Shown in pieces: positions 1 to 9,776 of a DNA stretch of 64,000 nt (positions within the stretch are counted from its first letter, which is position 1; each line of letters opens with the position of its first letter). Under the pieces are notes generated by a model that ran no database searches, had not been told where the DNA came from, and was given only the letters and a program-made list of their open reading frames with translations. The stretch is from the NCBI GenBank assembly GCA_028283765.1, contig JAPWJY010000008.1, forward strand, positions 1,183,001 to 1,247,000. The letters run 5' to 3'. The DNA is from Parvibaculaceae bacterium (lineage in GTDB: Bacteria; Pseudomonadota; Alphaproteobacteria; Parvibaculales; Parvibaculaceae). The position numbers and the translations under genes were made by a program.

Positions 1-427
1 CGGTGGCCTTGTACTGGTCGCCGAAAGCATGGCGGGCGATCACAATGGGCTCGGTCCAGCCGGGCACGAGGCGGGGAATGTTGCGGCAGATGATGGGCTC
101 GCGAAACACGGTGCCATTGAGGATGTTGCGGATGGTGCCGTTGGGCGACTTCCACATCTTCTTGAGGTTGAATTCCTTAACGCGGGCTTCATCCGGGGTG
201 ATGGTGGCGCATTTGACGCCGACGCCGAACTGCCTGATCGCCTCGGCCGACTCGATCGTCACCTTGTCGTCGGTGGCGTCCCGGTTTTCCATGCCCAGGT
301 CGTAATAACGAAGGTCGATGTCGAGGTAGGGAAAAATCAGTTTGTCCTTGATCCATTGCCAGATGATCCGGGTCATTTCGTCGCCGTCGAGTTCGACGAC
401 CGGATTTTGCACTTTGATCTTGGACAT
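1..427 (-). CDS. icd: NADP-dependent isocitrate dehydrogenase, N-terminal part (runs off left edge)
   Basis: Reverse-strand frame open from an ATG at 427 to the window edge, giving the first 142 residues. The translation begins [20 protein letters not shown] and later contains [33 protein letters not shown] and the [11 protein letters not shown] stretch, which are hallmarks of the dimeric eukaryotic-type NADP isocitrate dehydrogenase (about 405 residues in full). The enzyme oxidatively decarboxylates isocitrate to 2-oxoglutarate in the TCA cycle in the cytoplasm. KSPNGTIRN holds the substrate-binding Ser/Asn/Arg of the family. It is transcribed leftwards, divergently from trmJ, so the 188 bp between them should contain both promoters. 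Only the C-terminal two thirds is missing because of the window boundary; no lesion is seen. Confidence 0.93.
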   Translation of the reverse strand, partial: MSKIKVQNPVVELDGDEMTRIIWQWIKDKLIFPYLDIDLRYYDLGMENRDATDDKVTIESAEAIRQFGVGVKCATITPDEARVKEFNLKKMWKSPNGTIRNILNGTVFREPIICRNIPRLVPGWTEPIVIARHAFGDQYKAT

Positions 428-578
428 GGGAGAGGGATCCTCAAGAAGCGGTGAGCACACAGACCATGGCGTCGGGGGCGTTTCGCGGCAGGAAAGCGGG
501 CGCTTTGCCAACGGGACACCGGGACCATGTTCCCTATATCATCCCGTGAGCGTTGATTAAAGCCAGCAAACCCCTTAA

Positions 579-608
579 TTGACGGCCTCTTTCTTCCCCG
601 AGCATAAA
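579..608 (+). promoter_or_regulatory. Candidate promoter of trmJ, possibly giving a leaderless mRNA
   Basis: TTGACG at 579-584, an 18-nt spacer, then CATAAA at 603-608 (4 of 6 matches to TATAAT). The -10 element ends only 7 nt before the trmJ ATG at 616, so transcription would start at or next to the start codon. There is no convincing Shine-Dalgarno sequence before that ATG, which fits a leaderless message. This is inference from consensus matching only. Confidence 0.35.
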
Positions 609-615
609 GTGACGC

Positions 616-1419
616 ATGGCTGGAACTGATCGAAGCAAGAAGAGCGGGCCGGATGACGCAGCGACAGCCCGGCCTGTGCCCGCTGTTGTTCTGGTCGAGC
701 CCCAGCTTGGAGAAAATATCGGCACCGCCAGCCGGGCCATGCTGAACTTCGCCCTGACCGATCTGCGTCTGGTCAATCCGCGCGACGGCTGGCCGAACGA
801 GCGCGCAAGGGCTGTTTCCTCTGGCGCGGATCAGGTGATCGACGGGGCGCGGCTCTGCGCCAGCACGGTCGAGGCCATCGCCGATCTTGATTATGTCATC
901 GCCACCACGGCGCGCGCGCGCGATCTGGTGAAGCCGGTTTTTACGCCCGAAACCGCCGCTGCGAAGCTGAAACAGGTGATCGAGGGCGGCGGCAAGGCGG
1001 GCGTGCTGTTCGGCCCGGAGCGCACCGGCCTCAACAATGACGACGTGACGCTGGCCGACGCGGTGATGATGGTGCCGGTCAACCCGTCCTTCGCCTCGCT
1101 CAACCTTGCCCAGGCGGTGCTTCTGATGGGCTGGGAATGGTTCAAGCTGGGAGATGCGACTGCGCCCGAGCGGGTGGAATATCTGGATACGCGCCCGGCT
1201 AACAAGGAAGAGCTGGTCGGCTTTTACGAACATCTGGAAGGCGCGCTCGACAAGTCCGGCTTCCTGCGCCCGGTCGAGCGGCGCTACCTGATGGTCCGTA
1301 ATATCCGGAACATGTTCAACCGGGCCGGGCTGACCGAGCAGGAGGTGCGCACGCTGCGCGGCATCGTCGCCTCGCTCACCCGCCGGGTGCCGAGGGGCGA
1401 GGGGCCGGAGGAGGGGTGA
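616..1419 (+). CDS. trmJ: tRNA (cytidine/uridine-2'-O-)-methyltransferase TrmJ (SPOUT family)
   Basis: 267 residues, the usual size for TrmJ. The SPOUT (TrmH-like) fold is shown by the N-terminal motif VLVEPQLGENIGTASRAM (motif 1, residues about 25-42), GVLFGPERTGL (motif 2, about 130-140) and NPSFASLNLAQAV (motif 3, about 155-167), which together build the knotted SAM-binding site. TrmJ 2'-O-methylates position 32 of the anticodon loop of several tRNAs. A C-terminal helical extension ending in arginine-rich residues is also typical. The ATG at 616 lacks a clear ribosome-binding site. It lies between icd and rpsD, a translation-related setting. Subfamily choice (TrmJ rather than another TrmH-like enzyme) rests on the motif wording and is fairly secure. 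Confidence 0.88.
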   Translation: MAGTDRSKKSGPDDAATARPVPAVVLVEPQLGENIGTASRAMLNFALTDLRLVNPRDGWPNERARAVSSGADQVIDGARLCASTVEAIADLDYVIATTARARDLVKPVFTPETAAAKLKQVIEGGGKAGVLFGPERTGLNNDDVTLADAVMMVPVNPSFASLNLAQAVLLMGWEWFKLGDATAPERVEYLDTRPANKEELVGFYEHLEGALDKSGFLRPVERRYLMVRNIRNMFNRAGLTEQEVRTLRGIVASLTRRVPRGEGPEEG

Positions 1420-1462
1420 TTTTGTCTGATCTTCTCCGGGAAAACTGCAATCTCAACCGGAT

Positions 1463-1490
1463 TTGACATCCACGCGCCAAAACATATACT
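1463..1490 (+). promoter_or_regulatory. Strong sigma-70 promoter of rpsD
   Basis: A perfect TTGACA at 1463-1468, a 16-nt spacer and TATACT at 1485-1490 (5 of 6). This is one of the best consensus promoters in the window and it faces rpsD, predicting a start near 1497 and a leader of about 150 nt. Confidence 0.8.
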
Positions 1491-1496
1491 CCGCGC

Positions 1497-1647
1497 CGCA
1501 CAGCGGGTCCTTGGGCCCGCTTCGTGTTTTATCGAGTAACGCACCCGCGGGTGCCGGCCTGCGCGGCCGGGGCCCTGTCGGCCCGGCTTCCGCAAGGAGG
1601 TTCGAGGGCAAAGGAGGGCGCGTTTCCTGAACCATGGGAAACAGCGA
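1497..1647 (+). promoter_or_regulatory. Structured 5' leader of rpsD
   Basis: About 150 nt between the predicted transcription start and the rpsD ATG with several strong inverted repeats: AGCGGGTCC/GGCCCGCT around 1502-1523, the ACCCGCGGGT palindrome near 1543-1552, and a GGCCGGGGCCC/GGCCCGGC region around 1564-1588, followed by an AAGGAGG-rich stretch (about 1595-1617). Ribosomal protein S4 is a known autogenous regulator in other bacteria, so this could be a feedback element. That role is inference; only the pairing potential is seen. Confidence 0.35.
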
Positions 1648-2268
1648 ATGTCGAAGCGCCAAAACGCTAAGTACAAAATTGATCGCCGTCTGGGCGAAAA
1701 TATCTGGGGCCGTCCCAAGAGCCCGGTGAACCGCCGCGATTACGGTCCGGGCCAGCATGGCCAGCGCCGCAAGAGCAAGCTGTCGGACTTCGGTGTCCAG
1801 CTTCGCGCCAAGCAGAAGCTCAAGGGCTATTACGGCAACATCACCGAAAAGCAGTTCCGCCTGATCTATCGCGAGGCCGCCCGTCTGCGTGGCGATACCG
1901 GCGAGATTCTGATCGGCCTGCTGGAGCGCCGTCTCGACGCCGTGGTCTACCGCGCCAAGTTCGTGCCGACCGTGTTCGCGGCCCGTCAGCTCGTCAGCCA
2001 TGGCCACGTCAAGGTCAACGGCCGCCGGGTCAACGTGCCGAGCTTCCGCGTGCGTGACGGGGACGTGATCGAGATTCGCGAGAAGTCGCGCGAGATCGGC
2101 CTGATCCTCGAAGCCCAGCAGAGCCACGAGCGCGACGTGCCGGAATATCTGGACGTGGATCAGCAGAAGCTGTCCTGCCGCTTCATCCGCACGCCCGCAC
2201 TCGGCGACGTGCCTTATCCGGTCCAGATGGAACCGAACCTGGTCGTCGAATTCTATTCGCGCAGCTAG
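1648..2268 (+). CDS. rpsD: 30S ribosomal protein S4
   Basis: 206 residues, standard for S4. The start [20 protein letters not shown], the conserved [14 protein letters not shown] segment (about residues 29-42) and the S4 RNA-binding domain ([36 protein letters not shown], about 92-132) are unmistakable. S4 binds 16S rRNA early in assembly of the small subunit and also helps set decoding accuracy. It stands alone here, outside the alpha operon, as is common in alphaproteobacteria. It is driven by its own consensus promoter and closed by a strong hairpin terminator at 2294-2325, so it forms a single-gene unit. Confidence 0.98.
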   Translation: MSKRQNAKYKIDRRLGENIWGRPKSPVNRRDYGPGQHGQRRKSKLSDFGVQLRAKQKLKGYYGNITEKQFRLIYREAARLRGDTGEILIGLLERRLDAVVYRAKFVPTVFAARQLVSHGHVKVNGRRVNVPSFRVRDGDVIEIREKSREIGLILEAQQSHERDVPEYLDVDQQKLSCRFIRTPALGDVPYPVQMEPNLVVEFYSRS

Positions 2269-2293
2269 GCCTGAAAATTATCGATTATGCTGG

Positions 2294-2325
2294 AAAGGCC
2301 GCGGAGCAATCCGCGGCCTTTCTGT
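2294..2325 (+). terminator. Rho-independent terminator of rpsD
   Basis: A perfect 12-bp stem AAAGGCCGCGGA / TCCGCGGCCTTT (2294-2305 and 2310-2321) with loop GCAA, followed by TCTGTT. It lies 26 nt after the rpsD stop. Confidence 0.85.
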
Positions 2326-2362
2326 TATCTGGCAGCTGTCTGGCTTCATTGGGAGTGGATTC

Positions 2363-2782
2363 ATGGGCTTTCATCTGCATGAGCGGCTTGCAGCCGACAC
2401 CATTCATGTCGGGGATCTGGCGCTTTCGCGCGTATTGCTGATGAACGATCGCCGCTTCCCCTGGCTGATCCTCGTGCCGAGGCGCGAAGGCCTGCGCGAC
2501 TTTGATGAGGTGGCCGCAGAAGACAAGGTGGCGTTCTACCGGGAAATCGAGCAGGCGAGCGCCGCGCTGCGCGCCCTGACCGGGGCGCACAAGCTGAATG
2601 TCGGCGCACTTGGCAATATGGTGCCACAACTTCATGTGCATATCGTCGCGCGCTTCCCGGCCGACGCGGCATGGCCTGCGCCGGTCTGGGGATATGGCGT
2701 CGCCGAACCCTGCGAGTCCGGCGCGCTGGAGGGGCTGGTGGCGAAGCTCAGGCGCGCGCTTGATCCGGAAAGCGGGGATTAA
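2363..2782 (+). CDS. HIT-family nucleotide hydrolase/transferase
   Basis: 139 residues. The histidine-triad signature is read as PQLHVHIVARF (about residues 88-98), where the H-x-H pattern carries the nucleophilic histidine and the third position is occupied by Val-Ala rather than a third His. The preceding WLILVPRREGLRDFDEV is typical of the bacterial HIT branch acting on nucleoside phosphoramidates or dinucleoside polyphosphates. Substrate cannot be told from sequence. ATG at 2363 is preceded by GGGAGTGGATTC. It ends convergently with the MFS gene on the other strand, overlapping it by 4 bp. Confidence 0.82.
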   Translation: MGFHLHERLAADTIHVGDLALSRVLLMNDRRFPWLILVPRREGLRDFDEVAAEDKVAFYREIEQASAALRALTGAHKLNVGALGNMVPQLHVHIVARFPADAAWPAPVWGYGVAEPCESGALEGLVAKLRRALDPESGD

Positions 2783-4203
2783 CGCCCGCTTTCATGACGC
2801 AGGCTCCAGGCCTTCAGATTATCGAGGCTCCGCAGATAGGGCCGGAGCGTGGTGAGGCCGCAGACGATGGACAGCAGCAGGCAACCGGCCGGCACGATTG
2901 CCATCGAATAGCGGATCAGCATTTCATCCTTGATCACATAGTCGGTGAAGACCGCGATCGCCGTCGGCCCGAGGCCGAGGCCGATCAGATTGACCATCAG
3001 GACGGAAATCGCCGTGCCCATGCCGCGCATCTGGTTCGGCAGCATTTCCTGAAGTGCCGAGGGACCGACACCGGTGGTGAAGGTGGCGAAGAAGGTGGCC
3101 GGGGCGACCAGCATCATCGCCAATTCGGGGCTCGAGACGAGGGGATAGGCAATGCCGAAGGGCAGCGTCAGGAGCCCTGCGCTGGACATGACCATGATGC
3201 GGCCATTGCGGAAGCGCGAGGACATGATGTCGCCCATGATGCCGCCGCTGATCACGCCAAGGGTGCCGAACACCACGATAATGAGGCCATAGCTGTGGCC
3301 CACCTGTGCGGCTGTCATGCCATGGGTGCGGATGAAGAAGGTCGGGATCCAGGCGGAAACGCCGTAGGCCATCATGGCCGCGAAGGCAAAGCAGAGGTTG
3401 AGGCCGAAAAAGGAGCGTCCATTGGCGAGGAAATAGCTGAACACCTCCTTGAGAGGCAGTTCTTCCGTCCGCTCGATGCCGTCCGCGCCGGTCTTTTTGC
3501 GCAGGAAGCCCATGCGCCTTGGCTCGCGCAGCGTCAGGGTCCACAGCGCGATGATCAGGCCAGGCAGGCCGACCACGAGGAACACGGCCTGCCATGAAAA
3601 GATGTTGCCGACGACGGGCAGCGTGAGCGTGGTGCCCATTTTCTCCAGCGCGCCGATCACGAGGCCGCCGATGACGAACGCAAGGCCCGCGCCGATATAG
3701 ACGCCGATGCCATAGATGCCAAGCGCGAGGCCGAGCCGGCGCGGCGGAAAATAGTCGGCGATGACGGAATAGGCCGAAGGCGTCAGGGTAGATTCGCCCA
3801 CGCCCACGCCCATGCGGAATATCAGGAGCTGGCCGTAGCTTTTGGCGATGCCGCAGCAGGCCGTCATGATGCTCCAGAAGGCGACGCCGATAGAGATGAT
3901 GGTCATGCGCCGTTTGGTGTCGACGAGGCGGCCGATGGGAAGGCCCGCAAGCGTGTTGAAAAGGGCGAAGGCAAGTCCCTGCAACAGGCTGATCTGGGTA
4001 TCGGTGAGGTGCAGGTCCTTTTTCATCGGATCGACGAGCAGGCTCAGGATCTGCCGGTCGAGGAATGAGAACACATAGGCCAGCACCAGCACGCCGACGA
4101 CATACCAGGCATAAAAGGGATTGGGATATTTCGCGTCCGGTACGTTGGTTGCGGGATGATGCAGCGACTCTTCCGCCTCTGCCGCCACTTCGATCTCGGA
4201 CAT
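2779..4203 (-). CDS. MFS transporter, spinster-like
   Basis: 474 residues with about 12 hydrophobic segments. The N-terminal SFLDRQILSLLVDPMKKDL followed by QGLAFALFNTLAGLPIGRL and the loop 2-3 RLVDTKRRMTI is the signature of the spinster/hexuronate-like MFS branch. A strong ribosome-binding site (AGGGAGAG) precedes the ATG at 4203. The gene lies 130 bp downstream of a CoA-transferase gene in the same direction, so the two may be co-transcribed and the substrate may be a carboxylic acid or its precursor. That substrate guess is context only. It sits in the inner membrane. Confidence 0.85.
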   Translation of the reverse strand: MSEIEVAAEAEESLHHPATNVPDAKYPNPFYAWYVVGVLVLAYVFSFLDRQILSLLVDPMKKDLHLTDTQISLLQGLAFALFNTLAGLPIGRLVDTKRRMTIISIGVAFWSIMTACCGIAKSYGQLLIFRMGVGVGESTLTPSAYSVIADYFPPRRLGLALGIYGIGVYIGAGLAFVIGGLVIGALEKMGTTLTLPVVGNIFSWQAVFLVVGLPGLIIALWTLTLREPRRMGFLRKKTGADGIERTEELPLKEVFSYFLANGRSFFGLNLCFAFAAMMAYGVSAWIPTFFIRTHGMTAAQVGHSYGLIIVVFGTLGVISGGIMGDIMSSRFRNGRIMVMSSAGLLTLPFGIAYPLVSSPELAMMLVAPATFFATFTTGVGPSALQEMLPNQMRGMGTAISVLMVNLIGLGLGPTAIAVFTDYVIKDEMLIRYSMAIVPAGCLLLSIVCGLTTLRPYLRSLDNLKAWSLRHESGR

Positions 4204-4333
4204 GCAACTCTCCCTGAAACGAACGATATTATGGCTCTTTTGGCCAGTTAAGCCTTTAGCTTATGGCGGAAGGGTGCCGCCGCCACAAGCGCTATGTCGA
4301 GCGGATCATTAATACGCGGAAAGATTTCCCCGG

Positions 4334-5533
4334 TCAGGCGATGGCGCCGCTGGCCTTGAGTGACGCGAGGTCAGCCTCGCTGTATCCGGCGGCCTTCAAC
4401 ACGGCATGGGTGTGCTCCCCGAGCAGGGGGGCGGCATGGGCCGGGGCCGTGTCCTCGCCGTCGAAACGGATGGGGGCGGCGGGGGCGCGGAACGTGCCGT
4501 TGCCGTCATGGGCCGGCACATCGACGAAAGCGCCCGCGGCGATGGCCTGGGGGTCCCGGCTGACTTCGGCCGGGCTCATCAGCGGCGACCAGACGATGTC
4601 CTCGCCATCGAGAAGGGGACGCCAGTGCGCCAGATCTTTCGCGGCGAAGGCAGCATCCAGAATATCCACCAGTTCGCGCGCGTTGGCGCGGCGGCCCTTG
4701 GCGCTGGCAAAGCGTTCGTCTTTTTCCAGTTCGGGCTGGCCGATGACGCGGCAGAGCGGCGCCCAGTCGGTCGAACCCTGCCGCGGCACGATGGTGAACC
4801 ATGTGCCGTCGGCGGTCTTGAAATAGTTGCCGAGCGGGTTCAGCGCCTCATGGCGGCTTTTGGTCGAGCCGAGCTTGCCGAACATGAGCTGAATCGCCAT
4901 GTCGCAGCCCAGCGAATAGACGCCGGCCCTGAGCAGCGAAGCTTCGACGAGCCGCCCCTTGCCGCTTTTTCCTCGCTCGACCAGTGCCGCCAGAATCCCG
5001 GCGGCGGTCGCCATCGAGGTGATGTGGTCGCCTACTGCCATGCGCGGATTGACGGGTTCCTCACCTTTCACGGTCCATGCCTGCCCGAGTCCCGAGCGGC
5101 CATAGAAGGCGGCGACATCGAAGCCGGGCTTGTCGCGGTCCGGGCCTTCAAGGCCATAGCCGGTCACGCTGGCATAGATGAGACCCGGATTGATGGCCGA
5201 CAATGACGTGTAATCGAGGCCGGAGCGCTCAAGCCCGCCCGGGCGGACATTGGTGATGAAGACGTCGGCATCCCTGATCAGGCGCTTGACGACCTCGACG
5301 CCCTCGGGCGTGGCCGTGTTGAGGGCGATGCCCTGCTTGCCGCGATTGTCCAGCTCGAAGACCGGGTTTCCCTGAAGATTGTCGACGCCGATATTGCCCA
5401 GAAAGCCCCGCATCGGGCAGCCCGACAAGGGTTCGACCTTGACCACGTCCGCGCCCCAGTCGGCCAGTATGCCGGCGGCCCCCGGCGCGGCGATGTAGGT
5501 CGCCATTTCCACGATCTTGAGTCCCTTGAGCAT
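4334..5533 (-). CDS. CaiB/BaiF family CoA-transferase (class III)
   Basis: 399 residues, normal for class III CoA-transferases. It begins MLKGLKIVEMATYIAAPGAA, with GADVVKVEP (about 29-37), FELDNRGKQGIALN (about 60-73) and DVFITNVRPGGLERSGL (about 88-104). The usual catalytic Asp region is the GLEGPDRDKPGFDVAAFYGRS stretch, with D of 'GFDVAAF' in place (about residue 142). The family moves CoA between short or branched carboxylic acids such as oxalate/formate, carnitine, mesaconate or methylacyl compounds, through a covalent aspartyl-CoA. The substrate here is unknown. An AAGGGAACGGAACG ribosome-binding region precedes the ATG at 5533. The downstream MFS gene may supply the acid. Confidence 0.87.
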   Translation of the reverse strand: MLKGLKIVEMATYIAAPGAAGILADWGADVVKVEPLSGCPMRGFLGNIGVDNLQGNPVFELDNRGKQGIALNTATPEGVEVVKRLIRDADVFITNVRPGGLERSGLDYTSLSAINPGLIYASVTGYGLEGPDRDKPGFDVAAFYGRSGLGQAWTVKGEEPVNPRMAVGDHITSMATAAGILAALVERGKSGKGRLVEASLLRAGVYSLGCDMAIQLMFGKLGSTKSRHEALNPLGNYFKTADGTWFTIVPRQGSTDWAPLCRVIGQPELEKDERFASAKGRRANARELVDILDAAFAAKDLAHWRPLLDGEDIVWSPLMSPAEVSRDPQAIAAGAFVDVPAHDGNGTFRAPAAPIRFDGEDTAPAHAAPLLGEHTHAVLKAAGYSEADLASLKASGAIA

Positions 5534-5704
5534 CGTTCCGTTCCCTTTTTATGAATGGCTTTTGGGAACGATCTTCCATGAAACCGCAAGAGTGTCAAAA
5601 ACCGGCCCGGTTTGCGGATCGCTTATCCTTTCCTGGCCGGTTTGGTGTATAGGGACCGGGCCTGCCCTGTTCAGGGCCCTTGTTGCCGAGTTGAGACGTT
5701 TGTG

Positions 5705-6883
5705 ATGCCTAACCATGCCGGGAGCGGAACGCCGGTCGAAAAAAGAGCGGTGAGAACGCCGGGTGTGCGTGAACAGATGGCGACCCGCACCTCCTTTCTC
5801 GCGGGTGGTCTCGGTCTCGCCTCATGGGCGCCGCTGGTGCCCTATGCCCGCGACAGGCTGGGGCTGGACGATGCGGATCTGGGGCTCGTGCTGTTGTGTC
5901 TTGGGCTGGGCTCGATGTTGTCCATGCCCCTGACCGGGATCCTGGCGGGCCGCTTCGGCTGTCGGGCGGTCATTGTCGCGGCGGCCATGGTGCTCGCCAT
6001 CACGCTCTGCCTGCTGGCCATAGCGCCCAATCCGTTTCTGCTGGCCACGTCCCTGTTTTTCTTCGGCGCATCGCTCGGCACCATGGATGTCGCCATCAAT
6101 CTTCAGGCGGTCATCGTGGAGCGGGCGGCGGGCCGGGCCATGATGTCGGGTTTCCACGGCCAGTTCAGTCTCGGCACCATTGTCGGCGCAAGCGGCACGA
6201 GCGTTCTGCTGCATTTCGGCCTGCCGCCCTTTCAGGTCACGCTGGTTGTTTTCATCCTGATTTCGCTTCTGGTGGGCATTTCGGCAGGGGGCCTGCTGCC
6301 CTATGGCAATGAGGGCAACAAGAAGGAACCTATGTTCGTCGTCCCGCACGGACGGGTGGTCTTTATCGGTCTGCTCTGCTTTTTCGGCTTTATGACCGAG
6401 GGCACCACGCTCGACTGGAGCGCGATCTTTCTGATCACGACCCATGGTTTCGAGCCCTCTTCCGCGGGCATCGGCTACGTTCTTTTTTCGATCGCCATGA
6501 CGGGCGGGCGGCTGACCGGCGACCGGCTGGTTCATGCCTTCGGCGGCGTCAGGGTCATGGCTTTTGGAGGCGTTGCCGCCGCGGCGGGTTTTTTTGTCGC
6601 CATTTTCGCGCCATGGGGCTGGCTTGCCGTCTCGGGCTTCTTTCTGATCGGCTGCGGCGCGGCCAATCTGGTGCCGGTGCTGTTTTCAGCTGTTGGCCGG
6701 CAGACCGACATGCCGCCCGGTCTCGCCATTGCCGCGATCTCGACCTTTGGCTATTTCGGCATATTGGTCGGCCCCGCGATGCTGGGGTTTATCGCCCACT
6801 GGCTGAGCCTTGGCACCGGTTTCGGGCTGGTGGCGATCATGCTGCTGGTGGTCGCGGCGAACGCGCGCATCGCCGCGCGCTAA
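5705..6883 (+). CDS. MFS transporter (YbjJ-like, 12 TM)
   Basis: About 392 residues from the ATG at 5705 (MPNHAGSGTPVEKRAVRTPG); an in-frame start further upstream at 5612 would add 31 residues that do not look like transporter sequence. After the N-terminal lead-in, the membrane part begins at MATRTSFLAGGLGLASWAPL. Motifs GLVLLCLGLGSMLSMPLTG, FGASLGTMDVAINLQAVIVE and MSGFHGQFSLGTI resemble the YbjJ/fucose-permease-like branch of MFS, in which 'N-x-Q' and 'H-x-x-FS-x-G' motifs are conserved. Substrate unknown. It overlaps the 3' end of murI on the opposite strand by 4 bp. Confidence 0.82.
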   Translation: MPNHAGSGTPVEKRAVRTPGVREQMATRTSFLAGGLGLASWAPLVPYARDRLGLDDADLGLVLLCLGLGSMLSMPLTGILAGRFGCRAVIVAAAMVLAITLCLLAIAPNPFLLATSLFFFGASLGTMDVAINLQAVIVERAAGRAMMSGFHGQFSLGTIVGASGTSVLLHFGLPPFQVTLVVFILISLLVGISAGGLLPYGNEGNKKEPMFVVPHGRVVFIGLLCFFGFMTEGTTLDWSAIFLITTHGFEPSSAGIGYVLFSIAMTGGRLTGDRLVHAFGGVRVMAFGGVAAAAGFFVAIFAPWGWLAVSGFFLIGCGAANLVPVLFSAVGRQTDMPPGLAIAAISTFGYFGILVGPAMLGFIAHWLSLGTGFGLVAIMLLVVAANARIAAR

Positions 6884-7749
6884 CTCCCGGTCAGGACGCG
6901 TTCGATCTCGTCGGGCACGGCCTGAAACAGGACCGGGCTGCCATAGAACTGGCTTGCCAGCCGGGACACCAGAGCCGGGTTGCCCGTCGTATAGAAGCTG
7001 ACCGTTTCGCCGTGCTGGTTATCCTTGTCGGGATGGCGCTGCAGATAATGGACAAGGCTTCGGGCCGTGATGTCGGGCTGCGACAATATCTCGACGCCTG
7101 CGGGCAGCGCTTTGGCAAAGAGATCGGCGACGATCGGGTAATGCGTGCACCCCAGAATGACGGCGGCGGGGGCGACGCCATCGAGCTTGCGCATCAGAAG
7201 TTTCACATAGCGGCGGACGGCCCGTTCGAGCGTTGGGCGCGGGGCCGCTCCCTCGATCAGCCGGACAAGGGCAGGGCATGCCTGCTGGACAACGTTCACC
7301 TCGGGTGCCCGCATCGCAATCTCGCGGACGTAGGCGCCGGTATTCACGGTATGGCGCGTGGCGAAGACGGCGACGGTGCGCGGCTCTCCGGCATGGTGGC
7401 CGGTGCGGATATTGTCCATCCACGGCACGCCGGTAATGGCTTCGACCATGGGCACGAAAACGCCGATGACCCGCCTGTCAGGATGATGCAGGGGCAGCCA
7501 GGTCTGTTGCAGGCGGCGCAGGCCGGTGGCGGCGGCCGTGTTGCAGGCCATGATGACGAGCGTGCAGCCGAGCGCGAACAGCCGTTCCATGGAGGCGAGC
7601 GTCAGGCGGTAGATGTCTTCAGGATCGCGGTTGCCATAGGGCGCGTGGGCATTGTCGCCCAGATAGATGAAGCTGCGCCGGGGCAGCGCCCTTGTCAGGG
7701 CGCGCAGGACGGTCAGGCCGCCATGGCCGGAATCAAACACGCCGATCAT
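6880..7749 (-). CDS. murI: Glutamate racemase
   Basis: 289 residues when started at the ATG at 7749 (MIGVFDSGHGGLTVLRAL), preceded by AGGGA six bases upstream; longer in-frame starts add 50 residues unlike MurI. Catalytic acid/base pairs are visible: Asp-Ser in FDSGHGG, Cys in VIMACNTAAATG (about residue 75) and Cys-His in LGCTHYPIVADLF (about 186-188). MurI interconverts L- and D-glutamate, supplying D-glutamate for peptidoglycan precursor synthesis in the cytoplasm. It lies about 110 bp downstream of metY in the same direction, with a hairpin between them, and converges on an MFS gene. Confidence 0.95.
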   Translation of the reverse strand: MIGVFDSGHGGLTVLRALTRALPRRSFIYLGDNAHAPYGNRDPEDIYRLTLASMERLFALGCTLVIMACNTAAATGLRRLQQTWLPLHHPDRRVIGVFVPMVEAITGVPWMDNIRTGHHAGEPRTVAVFATRHTVNTGAYVREIAMRAPEVNVVQQACPALVRLIEGAAPRPTLERAVRRYVKLLMRKLDGVAPAAVILGCTHYPIVADLFAKALPAGVEILSQPDITARSLVHYLQRHPDKDNQHGETVSFYTTGNPALVSRLASQFYGSPVLFQAVPDEIERVLTGS

Positions 7750-7817
7750 TCTGCGTCCCTGAAAAGCGAAACTCCCCTGTTGGAGTACCCTGAGTCTGCG
7801 CTTTTTGCGAAGGGAGA

Positions 7818-7845
7818 CTTCTCCCGGGCCGGCATCCGGGAGAAG
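7818..7845 (-). terminator. Hairpin between metY and murI, weak terminator candidate
   Basis: A perfect 10-bp stem CTTCTCCCGG / CCGGGAGAAG (7818-7827 and 7836-7845) just after the metY stop. On the transcribed strand it is followed by TCTCCCTTCG, not a clean U-run, so termination is uncertain; it could instead protect the metY mRNA end. Confidence 0.4.
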
Positions 7846-7858
7846 GGGAGGCGCAAGG

Positions 7859-9145
<1,287 letters not shown>

Positions 9146-9228
9146 TTAACTCTATCTATTTTATTATTTTTGGCTGGGGCCGTGTTGAAATCAATGGGCC
9201 GTTCTGTCTCACCCGATAGCAAGGGGCC

Positions 9229-9642
9229 CTATCGGCGGCGCCCGATCTCGATTTTGGGACAGCGGTCCATGACGACATCGAGGCCCGCCGCTTCGGCTCG
9301 CCGGGCCGCCGGTTCGTTGATGACGCCAAGCTGGAGCCAGACGGATCTGGCGCCGATCCGGATCGCGTCATCGACCACCTCGCCCGCGGCTTCCGAATTA
9401 CGGAACACATCGACCATGTCGATGGCTTCGGGAATATCGCCGAGGCTGGCATAGGTGGTCTGGTCGAGGATTTTCTGCCCGGCGAGGCCCGGATTGACCG
9501 GAATGACCCTGTAGCCGTGATCCAGCAGGAACTGCATGACCTGATAGCTGTCGCGCTGGCTTTTCGGGCTTGCGCCGACGAGGGCGATGGTTTTCGTGGT
9601 GTCGAGGATGCGGGTGATCTGTTCAGGGCTGTTGCGGGTCAT
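9229..9642 (-). CDS. CoA-binding domain protein (YccU-like)
   Basis: 137 residues covering one CoA_binding_2 Rossmann domain. It reads [26 protein letters not shown] near the N-terminus (about 18-43), [22 protein letters not shown] in the middle and [32 protein letters not shown] at the end, all standard for the small single-domain family found in many bacteria. Its physiological role is not established. It is upstream of metY on the same strand with a 95-bp gap; an inverted repeat CCGATAG/CTATCGG straddles its stop codon (9213-9235) without a following U-run, so read-through into metY is possible. Confidence 0.82.
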   Translation of the reverse strand: MTRNSPEQITRILDTTKTIALVGASPKSQRDSYQVMQFLLDHGYRVIPVNPGLAGQKILDQTTYASLGDIPEAIDMVDVFRNSEAAGEVVDDAIRIGARSVWLQLGVINEPAARRAEAAGLDVVMDRCPKIEIGRRR

Positions 9643-9776
9643 TCAGGGCCTCCTTCAATGGCGTTCCGTTTCGGGAAAGCACCTGTGCCTTCTTGCGTTG
9701 AAACATAGACATCCGCTAGACCCATTTCGAGAGGGAACCTCATAACGCTGTTATGTAAAAAAGGAAAGCCGTGCCC

